From contig CP011392.1 in the NCBI GenBank assembly GCA_001005265.1, positions 496,001 through 560,000 on the forward strand: DNA of 64,000 nucleotides, written 5' to 3'. This DNA is from Dehalogenimonas sp. WBC-2 (GTDB lineage: Bacteria; Chloroflexota; Dehalococcoidia; Dehalococcoidales; Dehalococcoidaceae). This document shows positions 1 through 9,583 of this stretch, piece after piece; position 1 is the stretch's first letter; each line of letters starts with the position of its first letter. The notes under the pieces were generated by a model that saw only the letters and a program-made list of their open reading frames with translations, was not told where the DNA came from and ran no database searches. Both the position numbers and the translations under genes were made by a program.

Positions 1-618
1 GAGTTTAAGATCAGTCTCAGGCGCGGTAATGTGTACTTCCCTACGGTCCTTGAGCCAATCAACAACTTTTTGAAGGCGAACGCTTTGTTTGGTCCAATAA
101 CCAATCGGGTCGGCAATATCCGGCATACAGGCGGAATAGACGAAATCCTCATACTCTTCAAGGCTCATTTCGGCGTCCTGAGCCATTGCCGGAGTTGGGA
201 AAGGAGCAATCACCCATTTGAGATCCCCCGAAGCTGAACGAGTCATCGAGGTTTTCATTAAATCCGTGCGAGCCCTGTCAAAAGCCACCATCTTTTCAGG
301 AGCAATAGTGGAGAGTTTTTTGGTGTTATCTTCAGCTAAGATGGCAAAACGGGCGTCGTAATTTTCAATGACATAACGCGTTGGTTGATGAACAAACTGG
401 AGTTGTTCCATAGAGCCGTGACGGAAGAGCAGATCATCGAAGTCGCCACGTGGCAGTACGATCGGGTGAGCCCCGGCATTTATTAGTTCAAGATAGATAG
501 CACGGGCGAGAGGGATACCCATGCTGGGGGTGTTAATTACCGCTTTATCACCGGGTTTGATGCGTGTGGAATACTTAACCAAGAGTTCGGCTAATTTTTG
601 AATTCTGATGTCTGCCAT
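1..618 (-). CDS. M29-family aminopeptidase (AmpS/PepS/aminopeptidase T type), C-terminus outside the window
   Basis: The reading frame is open from an ATG at 618 to the window edge, giving the first 206 residues. The start MADIRIQKLAELLVKYS, followed by an 'IKPGD..VIN' segment and 'PLARAIYLELINAGAHPIVL', is typical of the N-terminal domain of M29 metallopeptidases, which remove N-terminal amino acids from peptides in the cytoplasm. The GAGGAG at 625-630 is a good ribosome-binding site for this start. The metal-binding and catalytic residues lie in the unseen C-terminal half, so activity cannot be judged. Family assignment is by recognition of the N-terminal pattern. Confidence 0.85.
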   Translation of the reverse strand, partial: MADIRIQKLAELLVKYSTRIKPGDKAVINTPSMGIPLARAIYLELINAGAHPIVLPRGDFDDLLFRHGSMEQLQFVHQPTRYVIENYDARFAILAEDNTKKLSTIAPEKMVAFDRARTDLMKTSMTRSASGDLKWVIAPFPTPAMAQDAEMSLEEYEDFVYSACMPDIADPIGYWTKQSVRLQKVVDWLKDRREVHITAPETDLKL

Positions 619-803
619 AATAATCTCCTCAAAGCAAATAGTTAATATATTTTATCCTTCAAATGTTTTCGGGGCAAGGCACTCAATGACAAGTAATCCT
701 TGATGAATTGCCGGGTCTTATATAATATTACCGGTGGGCATCGTCCGATGACAGGAGTCTCATACGATGCTGAAAATTCCTGGTCATAGCTATGGGAGGT
801 AAT

Positions 804-1394
804 ATGTTATCCAAAGCGCGTCGGATTCTATCCATCGAACTCAGAATGGGCCAGTACCTGTTAAAATGGGCCTTTCAGCGTATTCATCACCAGGATAATG
901 AATACACCTATCATAAAAAGTCGGCTGCGATGGCGCTAACGTTCATTTTAATATTTGTTATTCCGCCTTCAATCCTGCTTCTGGGATTTATTTTGCCATG
1001 GCAGTGGTTAACATGGGTTTTAGGAGTTGCGGGGATATATGCGTTGTATTGGGTGGTAGGTTTGTATGCGTCAATGGTAGCTTTGCCACACAGATTCGAT
1101 ACGACGGCGCTGGTTATACATTACGGGGTTTTGGCTTGCGGTGAAATTCCATACACTATTATTGAGTCTTTAGCACTAAGCCAAGAAGGTCTTAATCAAA
1201 GTGGTGACGGATTAACCTTTGATGTTAATGAACCAATTGCTTATTTCAAGGTTGGGAGCATTACAACTATAAAGATTGAACTTAAAGAACCGGTTACTCT
1301 GCAATTATGGGGTAAGTCAACACAGGCTGTAAGTACTATTTTCATAAATGCTGACCGCCCTGACCAACTGGTAGAAAGGTTCAATGCCATTTAA
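804..1394 (+). CDS. Membrane protein of unknown function with two TM segments and a PH-like C-terminal region
   Basis: About 196 residues. I chose the ATG at 804 because GGGAGG (794-799) lies just upstream; the in-frame ATG at 792 has no ribosome-binding site. After a basic amphipathic N-terminus, two adjacent hydrophobic segments (roughly residues 45-100) form a hairpin, followed by about 90 mostly beta-prone residues. This layout resembles small bacterial PH-domain membrane proteins, but no defining motif is visible. It stands alone, divergent from the M29 peptidase gene. Function unknown. Confidence 0.7.
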   Translation: MLSKARRILSIELRMGQYLLKWAFQRIHHQDNEYTYHKKSAAMALTFILIFVIPPSILLLGFILPWQWLTWVLGVAGIYALYWVVGLYASMVALPHRFDTTALVIHYGVLACGEIPYTIIESLALSQEGLNQSGDGLTFDVNEPIAYFKVGSITTIKIELKEPVTLQLWGKSTQAVSTIFINADRPDQLVERFNAI

Positions 1395-1666
1395 CGACAA
1401 GCAAAGGCGCATAAGTTTAATGGTGCGGCAGTCTTGGCAGGCAGCGATGTGCTATTTTGATTTTGTAGTAGTCTGGCAATGCAAGAGAGTTCTGGTAAAA
1501 TTAATTAGGAAATCACCTGATAAGTGCAAAAACCCGAAAGACTTAGATTCTGCCTACTCTTATTGGATTTTATGCAGTGCCGTTTAAAAGATCAATTGCA
1601 TGCTGTTTGATAGCATGTTAATATCATCCTAAGACTTTTGTAATTAAAACTCCCACGCGAGGGCCT

Positions 1667-2230
1667 GTGGATATTTTTAACATAAACGACCAATTGTCGA
1701 TGGAAACTAAAGCTCTTAGTTCTAAGCGTATCAATGTCACGATTTTTACGATTGATGCTCAGTTCAACGGGTATATTGAATGCCAGCAACAACAACGTTT
1801 GCTTGATGTGCTTAATGCTATAACAGACAGGAATAACATATTAGGGGATGATTTCTTAGTCATCAATGATGTGGATGTATATTATCTCCAACCCAAGAAT
1901 TCAATTATTAGGCATCTTAGTGTCGGCTATATCCGGCGAAACAATATTGTCTTTGTCGGTGAAAACAAATGTGCTAACGATTGCAAGTTAGAGATGCCCT
2001 TTGGTATGAGAGAAAAGAAGGCTATTTCCGCTGAAGTCGAGTTTCCCCGTATGATATTACGAGGTTACTTATATGCTGAAACATGGCAGGATTTACCAGG
2101 TGCTATTAATCGTAAAGAACGTTTCCTTCCTCTGACAGACGTTCATCTCGATTCTCCATTGATCGATGGTGTTGATAAATTTGAATTCGTTGCAGTTAAT
2201 CGAGACCGTATTATTTGTATCGGATATTGA
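1667..2230 (+). CDS. Hypothetical protein with two tandem DUF6812-like units
   Basis: The frame opens at a GTG (1667); an ATG at 1700 is the alternative, and neither has a strong ribosome-binding site. The first half carries the pattern 'V.I.T....GYI....QRLLDVLN.......FLVINDVDVY' and the second half repeats it in weaker form: 'M.LRGYLY......LPGAIN....FLPLTDVHL', ending 'FVAVNRDRIICIG'. This resembles the DUF6812 pattern (a small beta-rich domain of unknown function), apparently duplicated. No signal peptide or membrane segment. It is a single-gene unit facing the ABC-F gene. Function unknown. Confidence 0.6.
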   Translation: MDIFNINDQLSMETKALSSKRINVTIFTIDAQFNGYIECQQQQRLLDVLNAITDRNNILGDDFLVINDVDVYYLQPKNSIIRHLSVGYIRRNNIVFVGENKCANDCKLEMPFGMREKKAISAEVEFPRMILRGYLYAETWQDLPGAINRKERFLPLTDVHLDSPLIDGVDKFEFVAVNRDRIICIGY

Positions 2231-2432
2231 CATTATAGATTCCCCAAATTAAACCGAAAAGAAATAAGATTATTAAACAATCCTTGTTTCAGCCCAAAAC
2301 TAAACAGTAGGTTGTTAGGTGATTACTCTCTTAGGGCCTGTATCTCGTGCCCTCTATGGATTACAGATTGGTAACATCCTGGTAGAATCAATTTGCCTAC
2401 CATGAGCAGAGTGACGATAAAAGATCATATAG

Positions 2433-4232
2433 TTACGATTGTGGTTCATTGTTTTGTTGTTCGAGTTCTTCCCATCTGGCGTACATCGCAACTAACAGGC
2501 CTTTTATTGTTTCGACACGTTCTTTCATTTTCGCTAACTCTGATTTACTTCGTTTATAAATCGCGGAGTCAGACATCTCACTGTATAGCTCATCGCATTC
2601 TGTTTCAAGTGCCTGGATGCTATGCGGGATGGACTCTAGTTCCTTTTTTTGCCGGAATCCGAATTTGATGTCCGGGCTCTTGTTTCGTAAGGTGGCCGGT
2701 TTCCCTGCGCTCGGTTTTACAAGTTCAATTTCAGGACGATATTGACGTAACCAATCGTCGTAACCCCCGACATACTCTTTGACGGAACCGTTTTTTTCAA
2801 AGACCAGAGTACTTGTTACTACATTGTTAATGAAAGCCCTGTCGTGGCTGACCATCAGGATTGTTCCGGTATAGTGCAACAAGTAGTCCTCAAGGATTTC
2901 CAGTGTTTCCAAATCCAAGTCATTGGTTGGCTCATCCAAGACTAGCAGATTAGACGGCCTTGTGAATAAACGGGCAAGTACGAGTCGGTTGCGTTCTCCA
3001 CCGGAAAGATGCGAAACGTAAGCCATCGCCTGATCGCGGGAAAACTCAAAGTCTTGCAGATATCCGAAGATGTTCCGAGTTTTGCCGTCGATGGTGACGG
3101 TATCATTGCCCTGAGAAACATTCTCCATGATTGTCTTATTGTTATCCAATTGTGCTCGCAACTGATCAGAATAGCTTATTTGAAGATTAGTCCCTAACTT
3201 GATGGTTCCTGAAGTTGGTTGAAGTTCGCTCAACAACAACCGTAGAAGAGTCGTCTTGCCGCTGCCGTTCGGGCCTAAGATCCCTACCCTGTCGCCCTTC
3301 ATAATGGTAGTGGAAAAATCAGTGATTACCGGCGTATCGTCGTAGTTGAAGGTAACGTTTTTAGCTTCAACTACCAAAGTACCGGAACGTTCAGCCTTCT
3401 GGCCTTCTAATCTTATAATTCCCATGGGTTGTTTTCGAGCCCGCCTTGTCGCCCGCATCTTTTCAAGAGCCCTCACCCTACCTTCATTTCGGGTACCACG
3501 GGCTCTAACGCCGGTTCGTATCCAGGCTTCTTCACTCTCTAATTTTTTATCGAATAACGCATTTCCGATTCCCTCGATCTCCCTGGCTGCGGCGCGCCGC
3601 TCCAGAAACGTCTGGTAGTCACACGACTGGTCAAAAAGGTTCCCTCGATCAATCTCCACAATTCGGGTGGCTATTCTCCGTAAAAAAGAGCGATCATGGG
3701 TGACGAAAACCACGGAACCCTGATGCTTCAGTAGAATATCCTCCAATCGTTTGATGGAATCAATATCCATGTGATTCGTAGGTTCGTCGAGCAAAAGAAC
3801 ATCAGGTTCACCAAAAAAGGCACCAGCCAAGAGTACCTGGCGTTTTAAACCTGCAGAAAGATCGTTGAAAGTTCTATCACCTTCCAATCCAAATTGTGAG
3901 ATTAACCTTCCAATTTTCTGCCGCTCCATATCAATTTCGAGCGAATCCGAGATCCGAGCCTCTCCTGCTTTGATGATGTCGAAAACAGAACCTGGAATAT
4001 CATCAGGGACGGTTTGGCCCAGATAAGCAAGTCGTATCCCTTTCTGGATAGCGATAGTCCCTGAATCTGAACGGATCAAGCCTGCTATTACCTTGAGTAA
4101 AGTTGACTTTCCAGAACCGTTACGTCCGACTAATGCTACTTTTTCTCCGCGCTCAATTGTCAGGTTAATTGATTCAAACAGTTTGGCTCCGCCGAAACTC
4201 AATGAAATATCTTGGGTATTAATGTATGCCAT
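2433..4232 (-). CDS. ABC-F family ATPase, Uup-like
   Basis: A 599-residue soluble protein with two nucleotide-binding domains and no membrane segments, the hallmark of ABC-F proteins, which act on ribosomes rather than in transport. The first domain has Walker A GRNGSGKST (about residue 36-44), a divergent signature 'LSAGLKRQ' and Walker B 'LLLDEPTNHMD'. The second has GPNGSGKTT (about 320), 'LSGGERNRLVLARL' and 'LVLDEPTNDLD'. A charged linker between domains and a C-terminal coiled coil (about 535-595) place it nearest Uup. The role is probably ribosome rescue or quality control; antibiotic protection cannot be excluded. Confidence 0.92.
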   Translation of the reverse strand: MAYINTQDISLSFGGAKLFESINLTIERGEKVALVGRNGSGKSTLLKVIAGLIRSDSGTIAIQKGIRLAYLGQTVPDDIPGSVFDIIKAGEARISDSLEIDMERQKIGRLISQFGLEGDRTFNDLSAGLKRQVLLAGAFFGEPDVLLLDEPTNHMDIDSIKRLEDILLKHQGSVVFVTHDRSFLRRIATRIVEIDRGNLFDQSCDYQTFLERRAAAREIEGIGNALFDKKLESEEAWIRTGVRARGTRNEGRVRALEKMRATRRARKQPMGIIRLEGQKAERSGTLVVEAKNVTFNYDDTPVITDFSTTIMKGDRVGILGPNGSGKTTLLRLLLSELQPTSGTIKLGTNLQISYSDQLRAQLDNNKTIMENVSQGNDTVTIDGKTRNIFGYLQDFEFSRDQAMAYVSHLSGGERNRLVLARLFTRPSNLLVLDEPTNDLDLETLEILEDYLLHYTGTILMVSHDRAFINNVVTSTLVFEKNGSVKEYVGGYDDWLRQYRPEIELVKPSAGKPATLRNKSPDIKFGFRQKKELESIPHSIQALETECDELYSEMSDSAIYKRSKSELAKMKERVETIKGLLVAMYARWEELEQQNNEPQS

Positions 4233-4303
4233 CTGACGGTATTTTCCTCGGGGTACTTCGCTGGAAAAATAGAAAGGGGAAATCTAGAAAGATGCTTTAA
4301 TAG

Positions 4304-4378
4304 TGGTGGCATCGGGTAGATTTGAACTACCGACCAAGGGCTTATGAGTCCCCTGCTCTGCCACTGAGCTACGATGCC
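4304..4378 (-). tRNA. tRNA with CAT anticodon (tRNA-Met or tRNA-Ile2)
   Basis: Read on the minus strand, this folds as a cloverleaf: 7-bp acceptor GGCATCG/CGATGCC, 4-bp D stem GCTC/GAGC, anticodon loop CTCATAA, and 5-bp T stem GGTAG/CTACC with loop TTCAAAT. A genomically encoded CCA occupies 4304-4306. The anticodon stem has one A.G mismatch next to the loop. CAT could be elongator Met or the lysidine-modified Ile2 species; the sequence alone does not decide, though Met is the default reading. Confidence 0.92.
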
Positions 4379-4434
4379 ATGGCATTGAACGCTAATTTTA
4401 TAATTAGCTCTGATCCCTTGTCAATCATGTGTCT

Positions 4435-4887
4435 TTAACTCCGGTTGTGTTTAAATACCGTCGAGTCTGACCGCAATCTAGACAGAAATACAGAAAAAGC
4501 CTCTTTACTTGATTCAGTGCCTTCAATTACGCCACCAAGGGTGGCTTTCAAGCCCCAGAACTGCCGCAATCCCTCCTGGCAATCTTGTTTTACCAAATCA
4601 GCGTTCCAATCTATACAAGAGACCGGTTTAAATGACTGGATGCGGCAGAAGAAGACCCTCTTGTCAGCCTGGCGTTCAAGGAAAACACACTGGCCGTCTT
4701 GATGCTTTAGCAATAGTGTTTTGACACCTGGCCATGATGGGTCAATGAATTGTTCATAAAAGCTATCCCAGGCAATACCCAATTTTCCAGCAATGAGGTG
4801 AGCCTCCACAAGAGGCATCTGTACCTGGTATTTGGAGCAACAAACACCACAACAAAAACATGTCACGGCGGAATTTTGCTGATTCAT
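4435..4887 (-). CDS. YkgJ-family cysteine cluster protein
   Basis: About 150 residues starting at MNQQ (4887); an upstream in-frame ATG at 4914 is possible. The N-terminal cluster C-F-C-C-G-V-C-C and later cysteines in 'FFCRIQSFKPVSCIDW' match the zinc/iron-chelating CxxxCxxCC (YkgJ) family, whose members are thought to bind a metal or Fe-S centre. No partner gene is adjacent: tRNA-Met lies downstream and the universal stress protein gene is divergent. Specific function unknown. Confidence 0.8.
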   Translation of the reverse strand: MNQQNSAVTCFCCGVCCSKYQVQMPLVEAHLIAGKLGIAWDSFYEQFIDPSWPGVKTLLLKHQDGQCVFLERQADKRVFFCRIQSFKPVSCIDWNADLVKQDCQEGLRQFWGLKATLGGVIEGTESSKEAFSVFLSRLRSDSTVFKHNRS

Positions 4888-5020
4888 GGCTACTTGCTTA
4901 GTTTCATAATTCAATATCGGTTAATTATAAGTCTTTTCAGATGCCGAACCAAGGCAGGTGATGCTATACTATGGAATCGGTTATCCAGTATAAAATCTTG
5001 AAAAAAGCGAGAGGATGACT

Positions 5021-5914
5021 ATGCCGCAGATCACACAGGTGGTAGTACCACTGGATGGTTCAGATGAGGCTGAAATAACATTACCCTACGCTTTCACCAT
5101 GACGCGCCTGTTTGGAGCCAACCTGCATTTGCTGTCAGTTGACGAGAGTGGCGCTGCTGATACCACTAATCTTTATCAGAGCTATCTAACACATCTAGAC
5201 ACCAGACTGAAAGAAAAATATCCAGATCAAATTGGGTCGTGGCAAACCTACCTGCAAAATGGCAAAGCCAACGAAGAGATTATACGATTCACACAGGAAA
5301 AAGAGGCAGATCTGGTCATTCTGGCGGCTCACGGCGCTTCGGGGCTTGGGGCTTCCCAAGTGGGGAAAACTGCCAGCAAAGTACTGTCAGGTACTGAAAA
5401 GCCGGTTTTACTAATTAAATCACCGCCGCCAGAGAAAGATTGTCTCATTCAACGGATACTGGTGCCATTGGACGGTTCAGGCATCGGGCAGGCGGCACTG
5501 GATCTGGTAGCTATCCTGGCGCCAGTGCTAAACGCTGAGGTGGTGCTGATGCAGGCCGTGGAACCGGTGAGGTATATGCCCAGTATTGACGGTCTGGGAG
5601 CCTATACTCTTCCTATTGATGATGCTGAAATTGAAGCTGAAGCGTCGGCGTTCCTCAATCACCGGGCAGAAGCACTGAGGGGGTTCGGCGTAACTACCAC
5701 CACAGTAGTTCAGACGGGGGCTGCGGTTGATCTGATTATAAATTATGCCAATGAGAACAATATTGACCTCATCGCCATGTCGACTCACGGTCTATCCGGT
5801 CTTACAAAATGGGTATTTGGCAGCGTGACTGAAAAGCTCATGCAGTATTCAACGACTCCGGTATTAGTGGTGAGGCCAAACCCACCCGATGCGGAACAGA
5901 ATAAGCCGGAATAA
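5021..5914 (+). CDS. Universal stress protein with two UspA domains
   Basis: Two UspA-type Rossmann-like domains in tandem (about residues 3-138 and 143-288). Each opens with 'VPLDGS' and ends in the nucleotide-binding region: 'HGASGLGASQVGKT..VL' in the first and 'STHGLSGLTKWVFGSVTEKL' in the second, followed by 'PVLLIK' and 'PVLVVR'. The ATG at 5021 is preferred over 5015 because GAGAGG sits directly before it at proper spacing. Double-domain Usp proteins are cytosolic stress factors that often bind ATP. Monocistronic. Confidence 0.92.
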   Translation: MPQITQVVVPLDGSDEAEITLPYAFTMTRLFGANLHLLSVDESGAADTTNLYQSYLTHLDTRLKEKYPDQIGSWQTYLQNGKANEEIIRFTQEKEADLVILAAHGASGLGASQVGKTASKVLSGTEKPVLLIKSPPPEKDCLIQRILVPLDGSGIGQAALDLVAILAPVLNAEVVLMQAVEPVRYMPSIDGLGAYTLPIDDAEIEAEASAFLNHRAEALRGFGVTTTTVVQTGAAVDLIINYANENNIDLIAMSTHGLSGLTKWVFGSVTEKLMQYSTTPVLVVRPNPPDAEQNKPE

Positions 5915-6156
5915 ACTGGGACTCCTTTTCTGTTCAGTCGGCGTTATTGATGTTAAGGCTATTCAGTTTTAAACTTCTATAGTAACTTCATGGCCAAGTG
6001 GTCGGTATCATTTATCTTGGTGTCTTATTCCCCGACCATTTTTAAGCCGTGCTTATAGATCAGATCAATGGACTTGCCGTGGTGGGTCATTTTGGATTTT
6101 TGGCAATACGTTTCTTCTCCCGACGCTCCTGATGGGTTTCAGATGATTTATCGTTA

Positions 6157-8169
6157 TTATCGGGCATGGGGTTTGATATCGGGTTGGACGAATTCACTTT
6201 TGAGCTCGATGATGCGGTCGCGCAGCAGGGCGGCACGTTCGAAGTCCATGATTTTGGCCGATTTCTTCATCTGGGTTTCCAGTTCACGGATCAGGCGAGC
6301 CAAGTTTTCTTTAGTCAATGGCATGGCCTTATAACTATCAGCGGCTTCTTCAGCGACACCGGCGGTGGCGACACGGACACGTTCAGTGATGTCTTTGATA
6401 GCCTTGCGGATGCCCTGGGGGGTGATGCCGTGCTCCAGATTATAGGCTAGCTGTATTTCCCGCCGGCGATTGATCTCGGTGATAGCGCGCTCCATTGAGC
6501 CGGTAATTGAGTCGGCATACATGATGACCCGGCCGTCAATATGCCGCGCTGCCCGTCCCATGGTCTGAATGAGGGCCCATTCGCTGCGGAGAAACCCTTC
6601 CTTATCGGCATCGAGGATGGCGACAAGAGAGACTTCTGGCAGGTCCAAACCTTCACGCAGCAAGTTGATGCCGACAATGACATCGTAAACTCCCAGACGT
6701 AAATCCCGCAGTATCTCCACCCGCTCGAAAGTTTCTACCTCGGAATGTAGATATTGTGTCTTAACTCCGGCCTCAGAGATATATTCGGACAATCTTTCAG
6801 CCAGTTTCTTGGTTAGTGTCGTCACCAGACAGCGCTCACCGCGTTCAACGCGAAGCTTGATCTGCTCCAAAAGGTCATCAATCTGTCCTTTAGTTGGTTT
6901 GACCTCGATCACCGGTTCCAGTAGTCCGGTTGGGCGCACCAATTGCTCAACGACCTGTTGTGAATGCTCTTTTTCATATGGTCCTGGTGTCGCCGAAACG
7001 TAGATGGCCTGATCCATGCGCTGGCGGAATTCGGAAAAATTCAGCGGCCGATTATCGAGAGCCGACGGCAGACGGAAGCCGTAATCGACCAGGGTTTCCT
7101 TGCGTGCCCGGTCACCGTTGTACATACCCCTTATCTGGGGCAAAGACATGTGAGATTCGTCGACGAAAAGGAGATAATCCTTGGGAAAATAATCGAGCAG
7201 AGTCCAGGGCGAAGACCCGGCCGGGCGTCCTGCCAGATGTCTGGAGTAATTCTCTACACCGCTGCAATAGCCAGCCTGCTCCAACATCTCCAGGTCATAA
7301 TTAGTGCGCTGTTCCAGCCGCGCCGCTTCCAGCAATTTGCCCTGGCTGGTGAGTTCAGCGGTGCGGGCGACCATCTCGTCATGGATGGCCTTGATGGCCG
7401 GGATCAGTTTTTCCGGCGAAGTGACAAAGTGCTTGGCAGGATAAATGTCCACCAGTTTGAGTTCTTCTAATATTTCTCCGGTGAGCGGGTCAACACGGAG
7501 CATGCGCTCGATCTCATCGCCGAAAAATTCCACCCGGATAGCCGTCTCTTCATAGGCAGGCTGAAGTTCCAAGGTATCGCCGCGAAGGCGGAACTTTGAG
7601 CGGGAGAAGCCGATATCATTGCGCTCATACTGCATGTCCACCAATTTACGGATAATGTCGTCGCGGCGGTAGTGGGCACCCTTCTCCAGATTGAGGACGA
7701 AGCGCATGTACTCTTCAGGCTCGCCCAGGCCGTAAATGCAGGACACTGAGGCGACGATGATAACATCACGCCGGGATAGGATCGAGCGGGTGGCGGCGTG
7801 ACGCAGTTTGTCTATCTCATCATTGATATCGGCATCCTTCTCGATGTACATATCCCGCGACGGTACGTAGGCCTCCGGCTGATAATAGTCGTAGTAACTG
7901 ACGAAGTACTCCACGGCGTTGTTTGGGAAGAACTCCCGGAACTCGGAGTAAAGCTGAGCGGCCAATGTCTTGTTATGGGAGATGATCAGCGCCGGGCGAC
8001 CGCAGCGGGCAATAATATTAGCCATGGTGAAGGTCTTGCCTGAACCGGTAACGCCGAGGAGCGTCTGATCCTTCAGCCCGTCGTTGAGGCCACGGGTCAG
8101 CTTCTCTACCGCCTGTGGTTGGTCACCCATCAAGCCAAAGTCCGAGACGAGATTAAATTCCGTCATCAT
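6157..8169 (-). CDS. uvrB: UvrABC system protein B (excinuclease subunit B)
   Basis: A 670-residue UvrB of normal length. It is the helicase-like damage verifier of nucleotide excision repair; it is loaded by UvrA and then recruits UvrC. Visible features are Walker A '[13 protein letters not shown]' near residue 40, the beta-hairpin region with '[12 protein letters not shown]' that inserts between DNA strands, the DEAD-box-like 'DESH', motif VI 'QTMGRAARH', and a C-terminal UVR domain (about 625-660, '[22 protein letters not shown]'). Starts at 8169 and 8166 are both possible (ATGATG). It stands alone, convergent with the Usp gene. Confidence 0.98.
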   Translation of the reverse strand: MMTEFNLVSDFGLMGDQPQAVEKLTRGLNDGLKDQTLLGVTGSGKTFTMANIIARCGRPALIISHNKTLAAQLYSEFREFFPNNAVEYFVSYYDYYQPEAYVPSRDMYIEKDADINDEIDKLRHAATRSILSRRDVIIVASVSCIYGLGEPEEYMRFVLNLEKGAHYRRDDIIRKLVDMQYERNDIGFSRSKFRLRGDTLELQPAYEETAIRVEFFGDEIERMLRVDPLTGEILEELKLVDIYPAKHFVTSPEKLIPAIKAIHDEMVARTAELTSQGKLLEAARLEQRTNYDLEMLEQAGYCSGVENYSRHLAGRPAGSSPWTLLDYFPKDYLLFVDESHMSLPQIRGMYNGDRARKETLVDYGFRLPSALDNRPLNFSEFRQRMDQAIYVSATPGPYEKEHSQQVVEQLVRPTGLLEPVIEVKPTKGQIDDLLEQIKLRVERGERCLVTTLTKKLAERLSEYISEAGVKTQYLHSEVETFERVEILRDLRLGVYDVIVGINLLREGLDLPEVSLVAILDADKEGFLRSEWALIQTMGRAARHIDGRVIMYADSITGSMERAITEINRRREIQLAYNLEHGITPQGIRKAIKDITERVRVATAGVAEEAADSYKAMPLTKENLARLIRELETQMKKSAKIMDFERAALLRDRIIELKSEFVQPDIKPHAR

Positions 8170-9087
8170 TTCAGTATAAAGGACAGGATGGTTTATTTCT
8201 AATAAGCCCCATCACTTGGGTGAAAAGTCCGGGCAGGAAATTGCAAAAAATTTCAATTCCCGAAACCCAACGGTGCAGGGAGGAATTGTTTTGACACAAA
8301 TACCCATTTTTTGGCACCTGGAGTTTTGATTCAAAGCAACAATTCAGTGTTTGGCCCCTAGTGTACAGTTTTCAGCCGGTAGTTGAGATTGACTCTTTCA
8401 TATCGGTTACTCCTTTTTTGATTTTCCAAGTTCGGGTGGGCGAGGCATGCCTCTACTTCTCGAACGATACTTTAGAGAAAGCCCCTTCGGCAATCTCCCT
8501 GATTTCCGCAATGTCCGACATTCGGAGGAAAACAACTCTTTTTTGCGATTGAAAATAGCGAGTTCAAGCGCTTATTTCCGGAAAAAGAGCTAATACAAAT
8601 ACACTTTAAAATATACTAAAATACAGAGAACAAATGATAGCACAGGGGTGGTGAAGGTGTCAATGGGGTTTTGGGACTTTTTGAGGATTTATTTAGGGTA
8701 GGGGAATTAGGGTTTGTCAGTGCGATTGAACAAATCACCAACATCAATGTTCTGCTGTAAATGTATCTATGTTCAAATTATGGGATATGCGTTTAGTATT
8801 ACATAAAAAACTATGGCTTAAACCCGCGAACTTATCGCCCGTCCTAGTCCTTCAAGCATACAGGTTTATGAACAATTCTGATCCCAAACCTCCGGGCTTT
8901 GCTGGTTTCGCCAGATTGAGTTAAGCCATCGGCAACAATATAGTATTCAGTTTCCTTTTCACCGATTAGTGAATTGTTATACCATCATCGACTGCTACGT
9001 TGGTCATCTCCCTAGGTCTCGTGGTTTCAGCATCAATAACCGCTATGTTCGTCATGAACGCTTTCTTGGGTACAAAGCATTTGAGAT
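8170..9087. other. Intergenic stretch with no intact gene
   Basis: About 900 bases between uvrB and the Fur-family gene. The left part (8282-8671) is a dispersed repeat described separately. The right part (about 8860-9070) shows, on the minus strand, broken frames: one reads '.EYYIVADGLTQSG.T.KA..FGIRIV' and, in another frame, 'TNIAVIDAETT'. These recall a BRCT-like segment and an exonuclease-like start, but the match is weak and stops intervene. No convincing coding frame, RNA gene or riboswitch was seen. Confidence 0.5.
8282..8671. repeat. Dispersed repeat, copy 1
   Basis: Three blocks here recur in the same order at 32002-32470. Block 1 (8282-8344) matches 32002-32064 over about 63 bases with three mismatches. 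Block 2 is 'aacaactcttttttgcgattgaaa' around 8531-8554 (matched near 32309). Block 3 is 'tagcacagggg..gtgtcaatggggtt' at 8638-8671 (matched at 32437-32470). The segments between blocks have diverged and differ in length. No ORF is conserved between the copies, so it looks like a non-coding, non-autonomous element. Confidence 0.75.
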
Positions 9088-9117
9088 TTGACAAGCCCTG
9101 TATCCATGTACTATCTT
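9088..9117 (+). promoter_or_regulatory. Probable promoter of the Fur-family/FmdE/importer operon
   Basis: TTGACA at 9088-9093 is a perfect -35 box. With an 18-base spacer, TATCTT at 9112-9117 is a plausible -10 box. Transcription would start near 9124, leaving a leader of under 20 bases and no recognisable ribosome-binding site before the ATG at 9141. The -10 box lies inside the palindrome at 9112-9141, as expected for an autorepressed promoter. Inferred by inspection only. Confidence 0.55.
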
Positions 9118-9141
9118 ATTGCAACTAGGTGCAATAAGATA
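9112..9141. promoter_or_regulatory. Perfect inverted repeat: likely operator for the adjacent Fur-family regulator
   Basis: TATCTTATTGCA (9112-9123), a 6-base spacer ACTAGG, and TGCAATAAGATA (9130-9141) form a perfect 12-bp inverted repeat. It covers the likely -10 box and transcription start and touches the A of the start codon. Fur-family dimers bind A/T-rich inverted repeats of this size, so this is a good candidate autoregulatory site. It does not match the classical E. coli Fur box, which may reflect a different metal specificity. Confidence 0.7.
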
Positions 9142-9557
9142 TGAGTTGTTTCACTGTTTTAAAGAAAAAGGGTCTCAGACTAACTGAACCACGGCGTGCG
9201 ATTCTAGATTATATCCACGACAGGGGAGACCATCTCACTGCTGAAGAAATCATTACCTATGTGCATATACAGCATCCAAGTGTGAATAAGTCGACCATCT
9301 ATCGCACATTAGAATTACTTGAGAAGAATGAGTGCATCTATAAGAGTGTGTCCACAACCGGAACAATCTACCATCACGCCGAGGAAGGTCATCACCATCA
9401 TCTGATTTGTAGAAAGTGTGGCATAACTCTGAGTTGCGAGGACGATATTTTCACAAAAATTGAGAAATCCCTACAAGATAAATACAATTTCCAGGTTAAT
9501 CTGGGGCATATTGTCATGAACGGTTTGTGCGGGAGTTGTAAGAATTCAACCGATTAG
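9141..9557 (+). CDS. Fur-family metal-dependent transcriptional regulator
   Basis: 138 residues, normal for the family. The N-terminal winged helix has 'GLRLTEPRRAILDYI' and the recognition helix region 'VNKSTIYRTLELLE'. The C-terminal half carries the regulatory metal ligands 'EEGHHHHLIC' (H84-H87) and two structural zinc pairs, C90/C93 (CRKC) and C130/C133 (CGSC). Subfamily (Fur, Zur, PerR, Mur) cannot be fixed from sequence. It is the first gene of a five-gene block with an FmdE protein and an importer, so it probably represses that block when metal is replete. The ATG at 9141 lacks a ribosome-binding site; translation may be near-leaderless. Confidence 0.92.
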   Translation: MSCFTVLKKKGLRLTEPRRAILDYIHDRGDHLTAEEIITYVHIQHPSVNKSTIYRTLELLEKNECIYKSVSTTGTIYHHAEEGHHHHLICRKCGITLSCEDDIFTKIEKSLQDKYNFQVNLGHIVMNGLCGSCKNSTD

Positions 9558-9583
9558 CCCAATATTTTTTTGCCAATTTATAA

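Noticed and set aside
1384-1587. 67-residue ORF after the PH-like membrane protein gene
   Set aside because: Overlaps the upstream gene end, has no ribosome-binding site and a composition unlike a protein.
5995-6055. Possible terminator between the Usp and uvrB genes (TGGTCGG...CCGACCATTTTT)
   Set aside because: The stem is only 7 bp with a 27-base loop; too weak to call.
6930-7470. Long plus-strand ORFs inside uvrB
   Set aside because: Antisense shadows of an unmistakable uvrB frame.
8361-8552. 63-residue ORF
   Set aside because: Lies within the divergent middle of the dispersed repeat and is not kept in the second copy.
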